Positions 1 to 8,611 of a stretch of 64,000 bases of DNA are shown here, piece by piece. Position numbers and translations under genes: made by a program. The notes under the pieces were generated by a model, which ran no database searches, was not told the DNA's origin, and saw only the letters and a list, made by a program, of their open reading frames with translations. The DNA comes from Pseudomonas fluorescens (GTDB lineage: Bacteria > Pseudomonadota > Gammaproteobacteria > Pseudomonadales > Pseudomonadaceae), in contig NZ_CABVII010000031.1 of assembly GCF_902497995.1 (NCBI RefSeq), positions 1 through 64,000 on the forward strand, given 5' to 3'. The stretch's first letter is position 1; each line of letters starts with the position of its first letter.

Positions 1-44
1 TTGTGTTTGCCGAGATCGATACCGATTAATGCTGACTCGCTCAT
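1..44 (-). CDS. IS110-family transposase, N-terminal fragment cut by window edge
   Basis: Read leftwards from the ATG at 44, the first 14 codons give MSESALIGIDLGKH. The GIDLGKH start is the first acidic motif of the DEDD (RuvC-like) recombinase domain of IS110-family transposases, which move by a recombinase mechanism without classical terminal inverted repeats. A good Shine-Dalgarno (GGAGG, about 54-58 on the minus strand) precedes it. The rest of the element lies outside the window, so it cannot be said whether it is intact or whether it is IS110 or IS1111 type. The space between this start codon and the fabI terminator is very short, so the left non-coding end of the element must be short too. 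Confidence 0.8.
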   Translation of the reverse strand, partial: MSESALIGIDLGKH

Positions 45-57
45 GATGATGGCCTCC

Positions 58-100
58 GAAAACAAAACACCCTGCGAAAGCGTAGCCCTCGCAGGGTGTT
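58..100 (-). terminator. Intrinsic terminator reading leftwards (end of fabI operon)
   Basis: A perfect 12-bp stem (66-77 with 89-100, AACACCCTGCGA / TCGCAGGGTGTT) with an 11-base loop is followed on the minus strand by a T-rich run (TTTTGTTTT). It lies downstream of fabI and directly before the transposase start, so it would shield the transposase from fabI-operon transcripts. Confidence 0.75.
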
Positions 101-118
101 GGGGGTGACCATCTCATT

Positions 119-144
119 AACCCGCCTGAAGCGGCGGGTTTTTT
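119..144 (+). terminator. Intrinsic terminator reading rightwards
   Basis: AACCCGCC-TGAAGC-GGCGGGTT is followed on the plus strand by a T6 run. It points towards the 3' end of fabI and would stop transcripts entering from the left, where related genomes carry ppiD. Its T tract is on the plus strand, so it is not the fabI terminator itself. Confidence 0.75.
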
Positions 145-161
145 ATTGGGGGCGCCGAAGA

Positions 162-956
162 TTACTCTTCGAGGCTGCCCATGGCCGTGGTGTTGAAACC
201 ACCGTCCACGTACATGATTTCACCGCTGATGCCCGACGCCAGGTCGGAACACAGGAAGGCGCCGGCGTTGCCGACTTCTTCGATGGTGACGTTGCGACGC
301 AGCGGGGTTTGCGCTTCGTTGGCGGCCAGCATCTTGCGGAAGTTCTTGATGCCGGAAGCGGCGAGGGTGCGGATCGGGCCAGCCGATACACAGTTGACGC
401 GGGTGCCGTCCGGGCCCAGGGAGCCGGCCAGGTAACGTACGCCAGCTTCCAGGGACGCCTTGGCCATGCCCATCACGTTGTAGTTGGGCATGGTGCGCTC
501 GGCGCCCAGGTACGACAGGGTCAGCAGGCTGCCGTTGCGGCCTTTCATCATTTCCCGGCCAGCCTTGGCCAGGGCCACGAAGCTGTAGGCGCTGATGTCG
601 TGAGCGATGCGGAAACCTTCACGGGTGGTGGCTTCGGTGAAGTCGCCGTCCAGTTGGTCGCCCGGGGCGAAGCCGACGGAGTGCACGATGCAGTCCAGGC
701 CGTCCCACTTCTTGCTCAGCGCTTCGAAGACCTTGGCGATTTCTTCATCGCTGGCCACGTCGCACGGGAAGCACAGGTCCGGGTTGGAACCCCAGCTCTG
801 TGCGAACTCTTCGACACGACCCTTGAGTTTGTCGTTCTGATAAGTGAAGGCAAGCTCAGCGCCCTCGCGATGCATGGCGGCAGCGATGCCGGATGCGATG
901 GACAGCTTGCTGGCGACACCGACGATCAGTACGCGCTTACCGGCGAGAAAACCCAT
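162..956 (-). CDS. fabI: Enoyl-[acyl-carrier-protein] reductase FabI (NADH)
   Basis: FabI reduces enoyl-ACP to acyl-ACP with NADH, the last step of each fatty-acid elongation cycle in the cytosol, and is the triclosan target. The 264-residue product is an SDR-fold protein. It has the N-terminal dinucleotide region (LIVGVASKLSIASGIA), the catalytic Tyr159 and Lys166 in a Y-x6-K arrangement (YNVMGMAK), and a second conserved Tyr149. Start ATG 956 was chosen over an upstream in-frame start because MGFLAGKRVL is the canonical N-terminus and a GAGAGGAG Shine-Dalgarno sits just before it. Only 22 bases separate it from the stop of the transporter ATPase gene upstream, so it can be co-transcribed with the peptide importer. 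No odd residues seen. Confidence 0.97.
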   Translation of the reverse strand: MGFLAGKRVLIVGVASKLSIASGIAAAMHREGAELAFTYQNDKLKGRVEEFAQSWGSNPDLCFPCDVASDEEIAKVFEALSKKWDGLDCIVHSVGFAPGDQLDGDFTEATTREGFRIAHDISAYSFVALAKAGREMMKGRNGSLLTLSYLGAERTMPNYNVMGMAKASLEAGVRYLAGSLGPDGTRVNCVSAGPIRTLAASGIKNFRKMLAANEAQTPLRRNVTIEEVGNAGAFLCSDLASGISGEIMYVDGGFNTTAMGSLEE

Positions 957-978
957 GTGTTGCTCCTCTCTTTTCAGG

Positions 979-2589
979 TTATTGCGCAGTGGCTGGTACC
1001 AGGAAGGCGGCTTCCAGCAACTGCTGTGTATACGGATGTCGGGGGGCGGCAAAAATACTTTGCGCGTCTCCCTGTTCGACCACTTGGCCTTGCTTGACCA
1101 CCATCAGCTGGTGGCTCAGCGCTTTGACGACAGCCAGGTCATGGCTGATAAACAGATACGTCAGGTTGTACTTGGTTTGCAGTGATCGTAAAAGCTCCAC
1201 CACCTGGCGTTGCACGGTCCGGTCGAGGGCCGAGGTCGGCTCGTCCAGCAAAATCAACGCCGGTTTTAACACCAATGCCCGGGCAATGGCGATTCTCTGC
1301 CGTTGCCCGCCGGAAAATTCGTGGGGGTAGCGGTTCCGGGTTTCCGGGTCCAGACCTACCTCCTTGAGTGCCGCAATAATCGCTTGTTCCTGTTCTGCCT
1401 CAGTGCCCATCTTGTGGATTCGCAGGCCTTCGCCAACGATCTGGCTCACGCACATCCGCGGGCTCAGGCTGCCGAAGGGGTCCTGGAACACCACCTGCAT
1501 CTCCCGGCGTAGCGGCCTGACCTGTTGTTGCGTCAGGCAGTCTAGCTGCTTGCCTTCAAAGCGGATGGTGCCTTTGCTGCCGATCAGCCGCAGAATCGCC
1601 AGGCCGAGCGTCGATTTACCGGAACCGCTTTCTCCCACAATCCCCAGGGTCTGGCCCTGGGGCAGGCTGAAATTGATCCCGTCCACCGCCTTGATGTGAT
1701 CCACGGTCTTTTTCAGCAAGCCTTTCTTGATCGGGAACCAGACTTTCAGGTCCTCGACTTGCAGCAAGGGCGGGCCAATCACATTGGTCGCCGGCGTCCC
1801 GCTGGGCTCCGCTGCCAGCAGTTCCCGAGTGTACGGATGCTGCGGCGCGCGGAACAACTCTTCGCACGATGCCTGTTCGACGATGCAACCGCGCTGCATG
1901 ACACATACGCGATGCGCAATTCTTTGTACAAGGTTCAAATCATGACTGATCAGTAGCAGCGCCATGCCCAGACGGGTCTGCAGTTCCTTGAGCAATTCGA
2001 GGATTTTCAGTTGAACCGTCACGTCCAGCGCGGTGGTCGGTTCGTCGGCGATCAACAGTTCCGGCTCGTTGGCCAGGGCCATGGCGATCATCACCCGTTG
2101 GCGCTGGCCGCCGGACAATTCATGGGGCAGGGCCTTGAGGCGCTTCTCGGGCTCCGGGATACCGACCATCTCCAGCAATTGCAGGGTGCGTCTGGTCGCC
2201 ACTTTGCCGATCAGGCCCTTGTGGATGCCCAGCACCTCGTTGATCTGCTTCTCGATCGAGTGCAGCGGATTGAGCGAGGTCATCGGCTCCTGGAAGATCA
2301 TCGCGATCCGGTTGCCGCGGATGTGGCGGATGGTTTTTTCTTTCAGGCTTAGCAGATTTTGCCCCGAATACTCGATGGTGCCGGACGGATGCCGGGCCAG
2401 CGGGTAGGGCAGCAGGCGCAGGATCGAGTGCGCGGTCACCGATTTGCCGGAGCCGCTTTCGCCGACCAGGGCCAGGGTTTCGCCGCGCTTGATGTCGAAG
2501 CTGACGCCTTCGACCACCCGCTGGACGCGCTCGCCGACGACGAATTCGACGGCCAGGTCGCGCACTTCGATCAGATTGTCCTGATTCAT
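979..2589 (-). CDS. yejF: Peptide ABC importer, double ATP-binding subunit (YejF / NppD type)
   Basis: ATPase subunit of an inner-membrane oligopeptide importer, with two fused nucleotide-binding domains in 536 residues. Each half shows a Walker A GESGSGKS and a signature SGGQRQR (LSGGQRQRV in the first, FSGGQRQRI in the second), with LIADEPTTALD and LLDEPTSALD as Walker B. Start ATG 2589 is preferred over the longer reading from 2613 because it gives MNQDNLIEVRDL, and because the permease stop codon ends one base before it with a GAGGAA Shine-Dalgarno inside the permease end. The gene closes a five-gene operon. In P. aeruginosa the equivalent operon is NppA1A2BCD, reported to take up peptidyl-nucleoside antibiotics; the E. 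coli counterpart Yej imports microcin C. Natural substrate here is inferred only. Confidence 0.93.
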   Translation of the reverse strand: MNQDNLIEVRDLAVEFVVGERVQRVVEGVSFDIKRGETLALVGESGSGKSVTAHSILRLLPYPLARHPSGTIEYSGQNLLSLKEKTIRHIRGNRIAMIFQEPMTSLNPLHSIEKQINEVLGIHKGLIGKVATRRTLQLLEMVGIPEPEKRLKALPHELSGGQRQRVMIAMALANEPELLIADEPTTALDVTVQLKILELLKELQTRLGMALLLISHDLNLVQRIAHRVCVMQRGCIVEQASCEELFRAPQHPYTRELLAAEPSGTPATNVIGPPLLQVEDLKVWFPIKKGLLKKTVDHIKAVDGINFSLPQGQTLGIVGESGSGKSTLGLAILRLIGSKGTIRFEGKQLDCLTQQQVRPLRREMQVVFQDPFGSLSPRMCVSQIVGEGLRIHKMGTEAEQEQAIIAALKEVGLDPETRNRYPHEFSGGQRQRIAIARALVLKPALILLDEPTSALDRTVQRQVVELLRSLQTKYNLTYLFISHDLAVVKALSHQLMVVKQGQVVEQGDAQSIFAAPRHPYTQQLLEAAFLVPATAQ

Positions 2590-2590
2590 T

Positions 2591-3610
2591 TCACTTCCTC
2601 GGGTCGAAGGCATCGCGAGCGGACTCGCCGATAAACACCAGCAAACTCAACATCAACGCCAGCACCGCAAACGCGCTCATGCCCAGCCAGGGCGCCTGCA
2701 GGTTGGATTTGCCCTGGGCCACCAGTTCACCCAGGGACGGCGCGCCCGGCGGCAAACCGAAGCCCAGGAAGTCGAGGGCGGTCAGCGTGCCGATGGCGCC
2801 GGTCAGGATGAACGGCATGAAGGTCATGGTCGAGACCATGGCATTGGGCAGGATGTGGCGGAACATGATCGCACCATTTTGCATCCCCAGCGCCCGGGCC
2901 GCGCGTACATATTCAAGGTTGCGCCCGCGCAGGAACTCGGCGCGCACCACATCCACCAGGCTCATCCACGAGAACAGCAACATGATCCCCAGCAGCCACC
3001 AGAAGTTAGGCTGGACGAAACTGGCGAGGATGATCAGCAGGTACAGCACCGGCAACCCGGACCAGATCTCCAGGAAACGCTGCCCGGCCAGGTCGACCCA
3101 GCCGCCATAGAAACCCTGCAGCGCACCGGCAATCACACCGATGATCGAGCTCAAGATCGTCAGGGTCAGGGCGAACAGCACTGAAATCCGGAAGCCATAG
3201 ATCACCCGGGCCAACACGTCGCGGCCCTGGTCGTCGGTGCCCAGCAGGTTATCGGTGGAGGGCGGTGCCGGAGCCGGGACTTTCAGGTCGTAGTTGATGC
3301 TCTGGTAGCTGTAGGGGATCGGCGCCCATAGCACCCAGGCGTCCTTGGCCTTGAGCAGTTCGCGGATGTACGGGCTCTTGTAGTTGGCTTCCAGCGGGAA
3401 CTCGCCGCCGAACGCGGTTTCCGGGTAGCGTTTGAGTGCCGGGAAATACCAGCCGTCGTCGTAGTGCACCACCAGCGGTTTGTCGTTGGCGATCAGCTCG
3501 GCACCGAGGCTCAGGCCGAACAGCAGCAGAAACAGCCACAGGGACCACCAGCCACGCTTGTTGGCCTTGAACAGTTCGAAACGTCGGCGATTGAGCGGGG
3601 ACAGGTTCAT
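2591..3610 (-). CDS. yejE: Peptide ABC importer permease (YejE / NppC type)
   Basis: Inner-membrane permease of 339 residues. It has an N-terminal membrane segment after a basic start (RRRFELFKANKRGWW), a periplasmic segment up to about residue 140, then a block of hydrophobic segments. The EAA-loop region (EFLRGRNLEYVRAARALG) contacts the ATPase. It starts within one base of the end of the YejB-like gene and ends one base before the ATPase start, so the three genes are translationally linked. Length and the long extracytoplasmic insert after the first helix are typical of YejE rather than of the shorter DppC/OppC proteins. Confidence 0.93.
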   Translation of the reverse strand: MNLSPLNRRRFELFKANKRGWWSLWLFLLLFGLSLGAELIANDKPLVVHYDDGWYFPALKRYPETAFGGEFPLEANYKSPYIRELLKAKDAWVLWAPIPYSYQSINYDLKVPAPAPPSTDNLLGTDDQGRDVLARVIYGFRISVLFALTLTILSSIIGVIAGALQGFYGGWVDLAGQRFLEIWSGLPVLYLLIILASFVQPNFWWLLGIMLLFSWMSLVDVVRAEFLRGRNLEYVRAARALGMQNGAIMFRHILPNAMVSTMTFMPFILTGAIGTLTALDFLGFGLPPGAPSLGELVAQGKSNLQAPWLGMSAFAVLALMLSLLVFIGESARDAFDPRK

Positions 3611-3611
3611 C

Positions 3612-4685
3612 TCAATGCTCCCGGCTTTCGAAGTCGATGCGCGGATCGACGAAGGTGTACGTAAGGTCGCCGATCAGCTTCACCACCAGTCCCAGCAGGG
3701 TGAAGATGAACAGCGTGCCGAAGACCACCGGGTAGTCGCGATTGATCGCCGCTTCAAAACTCATCAGCCCGAGGCCGTCGAGGGAGAAGATCACTTCCAC
3801 CAGCAACGAGCCCGTGAAGAAGATGCCGATGAACGCCGACGGGAAACCGGCGATCACCAGCAGCATGGCATTGCGGAACACATGGCCGTAGAGCACGCGG
3901 TGGTTGGTCAGGCCCTTGGCTTTCGCAGTGACTACGTACTGCTTGTTGATTTCGTCGAGGAAGCTGTTTTTGGTCAGCAGGGTCATGGTCGCGAAGTTGC
4001 CGATCACCAATGCGGTCACCGGCAAGGCCAGGTGCCAGAAGTAATCTAGAATCTTGCCGCCCATGCTCAACTCGTCGAAATGGTTGGAGGTCAGCCCGCG
4101 CAACGGGAACCAGTCAAGGTAGCTGCCGCCGGCGAACAGCACGATCAGCAGGATGGCGAACAGGAACGCCGGGATCGCGTAGCCGACGATGATCAATGAG
4201 CTGGTCCAGACGTCGAAGTGGCTGCCGTGGCGCGTGGCCTTGGCGATCCCCAGCGGGATCGACACCAGGTACATGATCAGCGTGCTCCACAGCCCGAGGG
4301 AGATCGACACCGGCATTTTTTCCTTGATCAGGTCGATGACCTTGGCGTCGCGGAAGAAGCTGTCGCCGAAATCCAGGGTGGCGTAGTTCTTGATCATGAT
4401 CCATAAGCGTTCCGGCGCCGACTTGTCGAAGCCGTACATGTGCTCGATTTCCTTGACCAGCGCCGGGTCCAGGCCCTGAGCGCCGCGATAGGCGGAACCG
4501 GCCACCGAGACTTCGGCACCACCGCCGGCGATGCGGCTGGTGGCGCCTTCGAAGCCTTCGAGCTTGGCGATCATCTGTTCCACCGGCCCGCCGGGGGCGG
4601 CCTGGATGATCACGAAGTTGATCAGCAAAATGCCCAGCAAGGTCGGGATGATCAGCAGCAGTCGCCGAAAAATATACGCCAGCAT
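3612..4685 (-). CDS. yejB: Peptide ABC importer permease (YejB / NppB type)
   Basis: Inner-membrane permease, 357 residues. The start MLAYIFRRLLLIIPTLLGI is typical of the DppB/YejB class. Residues 35-90 form the extra periplasmic insert seen in YejB (PGGPVEQMIAKLEGF onward). Several hydrophobic helices follow, and an EAA-type loop (VTAKAKGLTNHRVLYGH). It follows the second binding-protein gene by four bases and precedes the YejE-like permease by one base. Partners are the other operon products, and the pore is formed by YejB plus YejE. Confidence 0.93.
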   Translation of the reverse strand: MLAYIFRRLLLIIPTLLGILLINFVIIQAAPGGPVEQMIAKLEGFEGATSRIAGGGAEVSVAGSAYRGAQGLDPALVKEIEHMYGFDKSAPERLWIMIKNYATLDFGDSFFRDAKVIDLIKEKMPVSISLGLWSTLIMYLVSIPLGIAKATRHGSHFDVWTSSLIIVGYAIPAFLFAILLIVLFAGGSYLDWFPLRGLTSNHFDELSMGGKILDYFWHLALPVTALVIGNFATMTLLTKNSFLDEINKQYVVTAKAKGLTNHRVLYGHVFRNAMLLVIAGFPSAFIGIFFTGSLLVEVIFSLDGLGLMSFEAAINRDYPVVFGTLFIFTLLGLVVKLIGDLTYTFVDPRIDFESREH

Positions 4686-4689
4686 CTGA

Positions 4690-6531
4690 TTACTCCGTGC
4701 CCGCAGGGTCGGCTTGCAGTTTGGTTTCGACTTCTACCGCAGGTGTAGCGTCGGGCTTGATCCACCAGGTGGTGATGCCGACGTCGTACTTGGGGGAGAT
4801 GTCCGGGTGGCCGATGTGGTTCCAGTAGGCCACGCGCCAGGTCTTGATGTGCCAGTTGGGGATCACGTAGTAGCCCCATTGCAGCACCCGGTCCAGTGCC
4901 CGGGCGTGGGCCACCAGGCTTTGCCGCGAGTCCGCGTTGATCAGTTGCTCGACCAATTGGTCCACCACCGGATCTTTCAGGCCCATGGAGTTGCGGCTGC
5001 CGGGTTTGTCGGCGGCGGCGGACATCCAGAACTCGCGCTGTTCGTTGCCCGGTGAGTTGGATTGCGGGAAGCTGCCGACGATCATGTCGAAGTCCCGTGA
5101 GCGAACACGGTTGATGTACTGCGAGACATCGACCCGGCGGATCACCAGCTCGATGCCCAGATCGCTCAGGTTGCGCTTGAACGGCAGCAGCACCCGCTCG
5201 AATTCGGTCTGGGCCAGCAGGAATTCAAGGGACACCGGTTTGCCGGTGGCGTCGACCATCTTGTCGTCGACGATGCGCCAGCCGGCTTCTTGCAGCAGTT
5301 GATAGGCCTTGCGTTGCTGGGCGCGGATCATGCCGCTGCCATCGGTGACCGGGTTCTGGAACGCCTCGGTGAACACCTGCTCGGGGACCTTGCCGCGGAA
5401 CGGATCGAGTATCGCCAGCTGATCGGCGTCCGGCAGGCCGCTGGCGGCCATTTCCGAATTCTCGAAATAACTGCGGGTGCGCGCGTAGGCACCGTTGAAC
5501 AGTTGTTTGTTGGTCCATTCGAAGTCCAGCAACAGCGTCAGGGCCTGGCGCACGCGCAGGTCCTGGAACACCGGGCGCCGCAGGTTGAACACAAAGCCTT
5601 GCATGCCGGTGGGGTTGCCGTTGGGGATCTGTTCCTTGATCAACCGGCCCTCGGTGACGGCCGGGATGTTGTAGGCGTTGGCCCAGTTCTTCGCAGCCAT
5701 CTCCAGCCAGTAATCGAACTGCCCGGCCTTGAGTGCTTCCAGGGCCACGGTGTTGTCGCGGTAATAGTCGGTGGTCATCACGTCGAAGTTGTAGAACCCG
5801 CGGTTGGCCGGCAGGTCCTTGGCCCAGTAATCCTTGACCCGCTCATAACGCACCGAACGCCCGGCCTTGACTTCGCTGACCTTGTACGGGCCGCTGCCCA
5901 ACGGTATTTCCAGGTTGCCCTTGGTGAAATCGCGCGTCGCCCACCAATGCTTGGGCAACACCGGCAACTGGCCGAGGATCAGCGGCAGCTCACGGTTGTT
6001 GTTGTGTTTGAACTTGAACAGCACCGTCAGCGGGTCTTCGGCGACCACTTCCTCAACATCGCTGTAGTAACCGCGGAACAGCGGCGCGCCGTCCTTGATC
6101 AGGGTCTGGAAGCTAAACACCACATCCTCGGCGCGCATCGGATGCCCGTCGTGGAAGCGCGCTTCGGGGCGCAGGTAGAAACGCACCCAACTGTTGTCCG
6201 GGGCTTTTTCAATCTTGCCGGCCACCAGGCCGTACTCAGTGAACGGTTCATCCAGGCCCTGTTTGGCCAGGGTGTCGTAGATCATGCTGATGTCGTCGGC
6301 CGCGACACCCTTGTTGATGAAGGGATTGAGGCTGTCAAAGCCGCCGAAACCGGCCTGGCGGAAAATCCCGCCCTTGGGCGCTTCGGGGTTCACGTAATCG
6401 AAATGCTGGAAGTCGGCCGGGTATTTCGGCGGCTCGTTGTACAAGGTCAGGGCATGTTGCGGGGCGGCGCAGGCCAGCCCGGCGAACAACAGGCCGCTGG
6501 CGTGCAACAGCAGGGCACGGACGGGTTTCAT
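4690..6531 (-). CDS. Extracellular peptide-binding protein of the ABC importer (second copy)
   Basis: Periplasmic solute-binding protein of SBP family 5, 613 residues. A signal peptide occupies about residues 1-21 (MKPVRALLLHASG..LACAAP). The mature part carries the family hallmarks YPADFQHFDYVNPEAPKGG and FDSLNPF near the start and a ligand-lobe core to the C-terminus. A much longer in-frame reading exists to 6828 but lies inside the upstream gene. ATG 6531 overlaps the upstream stop as ATGA and gives the signal peptide, so it is chosen. It is a clear paralogue of the gene upstream; the shared start of the mature protein and shared motifs such as FNLRP and PLGSGPY show a tandem duplication. 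It corresponds to NppA2 or NppA1 of P. aeruginosa. The copies may differ in ligand. Confidence 0.92.
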   Translation of the reverse strand: MKPVRALLLHASGLLFAGLACAAPQHALTLYNEPPKYPADFQHFDYVNPEAPKGGIFRQAGFGGFDSLNPFINKGVAADDISMIYDTLAKQGLDEPFTEYGLVAGKIEKAPDNSWVRFYLRPEARFHDGHPMRAEDVVFSFQTLIKDGAPLFRGYYSDVEEVVAEDPLTVLFKFKHNNNRELPLILGQLPVLPKHWWATRDFTKGNLEIPLGSGPYKVSEVKAGRSVRYERVKDYWAKDLPANRGFYNFDVMTTDYYRDNTVALEALKAGQFDYWLEMAAKNWANAYNIPAVTEGRLIKEQIPNGNPTGMQGFVFNLRRPVFQDLRVRQALTLLLDFEWTNKQLFNGAYARTRSYFENSEMAASGLPDADQLAILDPFRGKVPEQVFTEAFQNPVTDGSGMIRAQQRKAYQLLQEAGWRIVDDKMVDATGKPVSLEFLLAQTEFERVLLPFKRNLSDLGIELVIRRVDVSQYINRVRSRDFDMIVGSFPQSNSPGNEQREFWMSAAADKPGSRNSMGLKDPVVDQLVEQLINADSRQSLVAHARALDRVLQWGYYVIPNWHIKTWRVAYWNHIGHPDISPKYDVGITTWWIKPDATPAVEVETKLQADPAGTE

Positions 6532-8360
6532 CGATCCTTCTCCGAAGATTTCAGCCACCACGCGCTCAGGCCCAGGGTGTAGGGCGGCGTGGTGACAAAG
6601 GCGAACCGGTTGCGGTAGGCCAGGCGGTGATAATTGAGGTACCAGTTGGGAATGATGTAGTGCTGCCACAGCAGCACCCGGTCCAGCGCCTTGCCGGCGG
6701 CGACCTGTTCGTCGCGGTTCTTTGCGGCGAGCAAGTGTTCGAGCAAGTGGTCGACCACCGGGTTGGCGATGCCCGCGTAGTTTTTGCTGCCCCTGACCTC
6801 GGCCTGACTGGAGTGGAAGTACTGCCATTGCTCAAGGCCCGGACTGAGGGTCTGGTTGAGGGTCATCAGGATCATGTCGAAATCGAACTGATCGAGGCGT
6901 TGCTTGTACTGGGCGCGATCGACCGTGCGCAGCCGGGCGTCGATGCCGATGCTGGCGAGGTTTTCCACGTAGGGTTGAAGGATGCGCTCCAGGTTCGGGT
7001 TGACCAGCAGGATCTCCAGGCGCAACGGTTGCCCGGCGGCGTTCTGCAGCCGTTGGCCATTGAGCTTCCAGCCGGCCTCGGCCAGCAAGCCCAGGGCCTT
7101 GCGCAGGGTGTCCCGGGGAATGCCGCGGCCTTGGGTCTGCGGCAGGCTGAACGGCTCGGTGAGCAGCCTGGCCGGTAACAGCTCGCGATACGGCTTGAGC
7201 ATCAGCCATTCATGGCCGACCGGCAGGCCCGTGGCCGAGAATTCGCTGTTGGGGTAGTAGCTCAGCGCGCGCTGGTAGGCACCGCTGAACAGCGTGCGGT
7301 TGGTCCACTCGAAGTCGAACATCATCCCCAAGGCTTCACGGACCCTGGCCTCGGAGAAGGTCGGACGCCGGCTGTTCATGAACAGGCCTTGGGTCTGGGT
7401 CGGGATCTGGTGCGGGATCTGCAACTTGATCACGTCGCCGCGGCGCACTGCCGGGAAGTTGTAGCCGTTTTCCCAGTTTTTCGCCTGGTGTTCGATGTAG
7501 ATGTCGAATTCGCCGGCCTTGAAGGCTTCGAAGGCGACGTCGCTGTCACGGTAGAACTCGACTTCCATGCGGTCGACATTGTACTTGCCGCGATTGACCG
7601 GCAGATCCTTGCCCCAGTAATCCTTGACCCGCTCGAAAACGATCTGCCGTCCGGGCGTTACCGAGGTAACGCGATACGGCCCGCTGCCCAGGGGCGGTTC
7701 GAAGGTGGTGGCCTTGAAGTCCCGTCCTTTCCAGTAATGCTGCGGCAGTACCGGTAATTCGCCCAGGCGCAGAATCAGCAAGGGATTGCCGGCGCGCTTG
7801 AAGACGAAGCGGATGCGCTGCGGGTTGAGGATGTCGACCCGCAACACTTCCTGGAGATTGGTGCGGTACTGCGGGTGGCCTTCCTTGAGCAGCAGACGGT
7901 AGGAAAACGCCACGTCGTAGGCGGTAATCGGCGAGCCATCGTGGAACCGCGCTTGCGGACGCAGGTTGAACACCACCCAACTGCGGTCCTCGCTGTACTC
8001 CACCGATTGGGCGATCAGGCCATAACTGGACGTCGGCTCGTCGCCGGACGGTGCGTACTGGCCGGTGCCGACCATCAAGGGTTCGTTGAGCTCGTTGATG
8101 CCGTACTGCAGGAAATTGGGGGTGGAAACCGGGCTCGAACCCTTGAAGGTGTAGGGGTTGAGCGTATCGAAGGTGCCAAACGCCATCACCCGCAAGGTAC
8201 CGCCCTTGGGCGCTTGCGGGTTGACCCAGTCGAAGTGGGTAAATCTGGCCGGGTACTTGAGCGTGCCGAACTGCGCATAACCATGGCTTTCGCTGATCGT
8301 CGCGCTTGCGGGGGAGTTCAAGGCCAGGCTGATCAGGAACAGGAGGAGGGGACGCTTCAA
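6528..8360 (-). CDS. Extracellular peptide-binding protein of the ABC importer (first copy)
   Basis: First gene of the importer operon, a 610-residue SBP family 5 protein. The signal peptide spans about residues 1-20 (KRPLLLFLISLALNSPASA). The mature protein starts with the same YPARFTHFDWVNPQAPKGG block as its downstream paralogue. The start codon is TTG at 8360: no ATG lies in frame near it and the signal peptide begins exactly there. The ribosome site is weak (GGATC), which suggests low or regulated translation of the first cistron. It captures oligopeptides or peptide-like antibiotics in the periplasm and delivers them to the YejBE-type channel. Its stop overlaps the start of the second copy by four bases. 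Confidence 0.92.
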   Translation of the reverse strand: MKRPLLLFLISLALNSPASATISESHGYAQFGTLKYPARFTHFDWVNPQAPKGGTLRVMAFGTFDTLNPYTFKGSSPVSTPNFLQYGINELNEPLMVGTGQYAPSGDEPTSSYGLIAQSVEYSEDRSWVVFNLRPQARFHDGSPITAYDVAFSYRLLLKEGHPQYRTNLQEVLRVDILNPQRIRFVFKRAGNPLLILRLGELPVLPQHYWKGRDFKATTFEPPLGSGPYRVTSVTPGRQIVFERVKDYWGKDLPVNRGKYNVDRMEVEFYRDSDVAFEAFKAGEFDIYIEHQAKNWENGYNFPAVRRGDVIKLQIPHQIPTQTQGLFMNSRRPTFSEARVREALGMMFDFEWTNRTLFSGAYQRALSYYPNSEFSATGLPVGHEWLMLKPYRELLPARLLTEPFSLPQTQGRGIPRDTLRKALGLLAEAGWKLNGQRLQNAAGQPLRLEILLVNPNLERILQPYVENLASIGIDARLRTVDRAQYKQRLDQFDFDMILMTLNQTLSPGLEQWQYFHSSQAEVRGSKNYAGIANPVVDHLLEHLLAAKNRDEQVAAGKALDRVLLWQHYIIPNWYLNYHRLAYRNRFAFVTTPPYTLGLSAWWLKSSEKDR

Positions 8361-8462
8361 GTCAGAGATCCGATCCAGGCGGCTTGGGCTTTGTGGATCG
8401 TACAGTAACAGCTTGTATGGGCAGGAAAAAGACGGGGATTTGATGCGCGGTTAATTGCCGAT

Positions 8463-8551
8463 GTAGGAGCGAGGCTTGCCCGCGAAGAACGATAACGCGG
8501 TATTCCAGTTACACCGCGGCGCCTGGTTCGCCGGCAAGCCTGGCTCCTACA
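8463..8551. repeat. REP-type inverted repeat pair (GTAGGAGC flavour)
   Basis: GTAGGAGCGAGGCTTGCC at the left arm is mirrored by GGCAAGCCTGGCTCCTAC at the right arm, with about 50 bases between them. It lies between mltD and the first binding-protein gene. A smaller hairpin (GGAGCA-AGC-TGCTCC, 8591-8605) sits right at the mltD stop and may end that transcript. Confidence 0.85.
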
Positions 8552-8611
8552 GAACGCGGCGCTCTTGAGTCCATCGTGGAACGCCGCGCGGAGCAAGCTG
8601 CTCCTGCAGTT

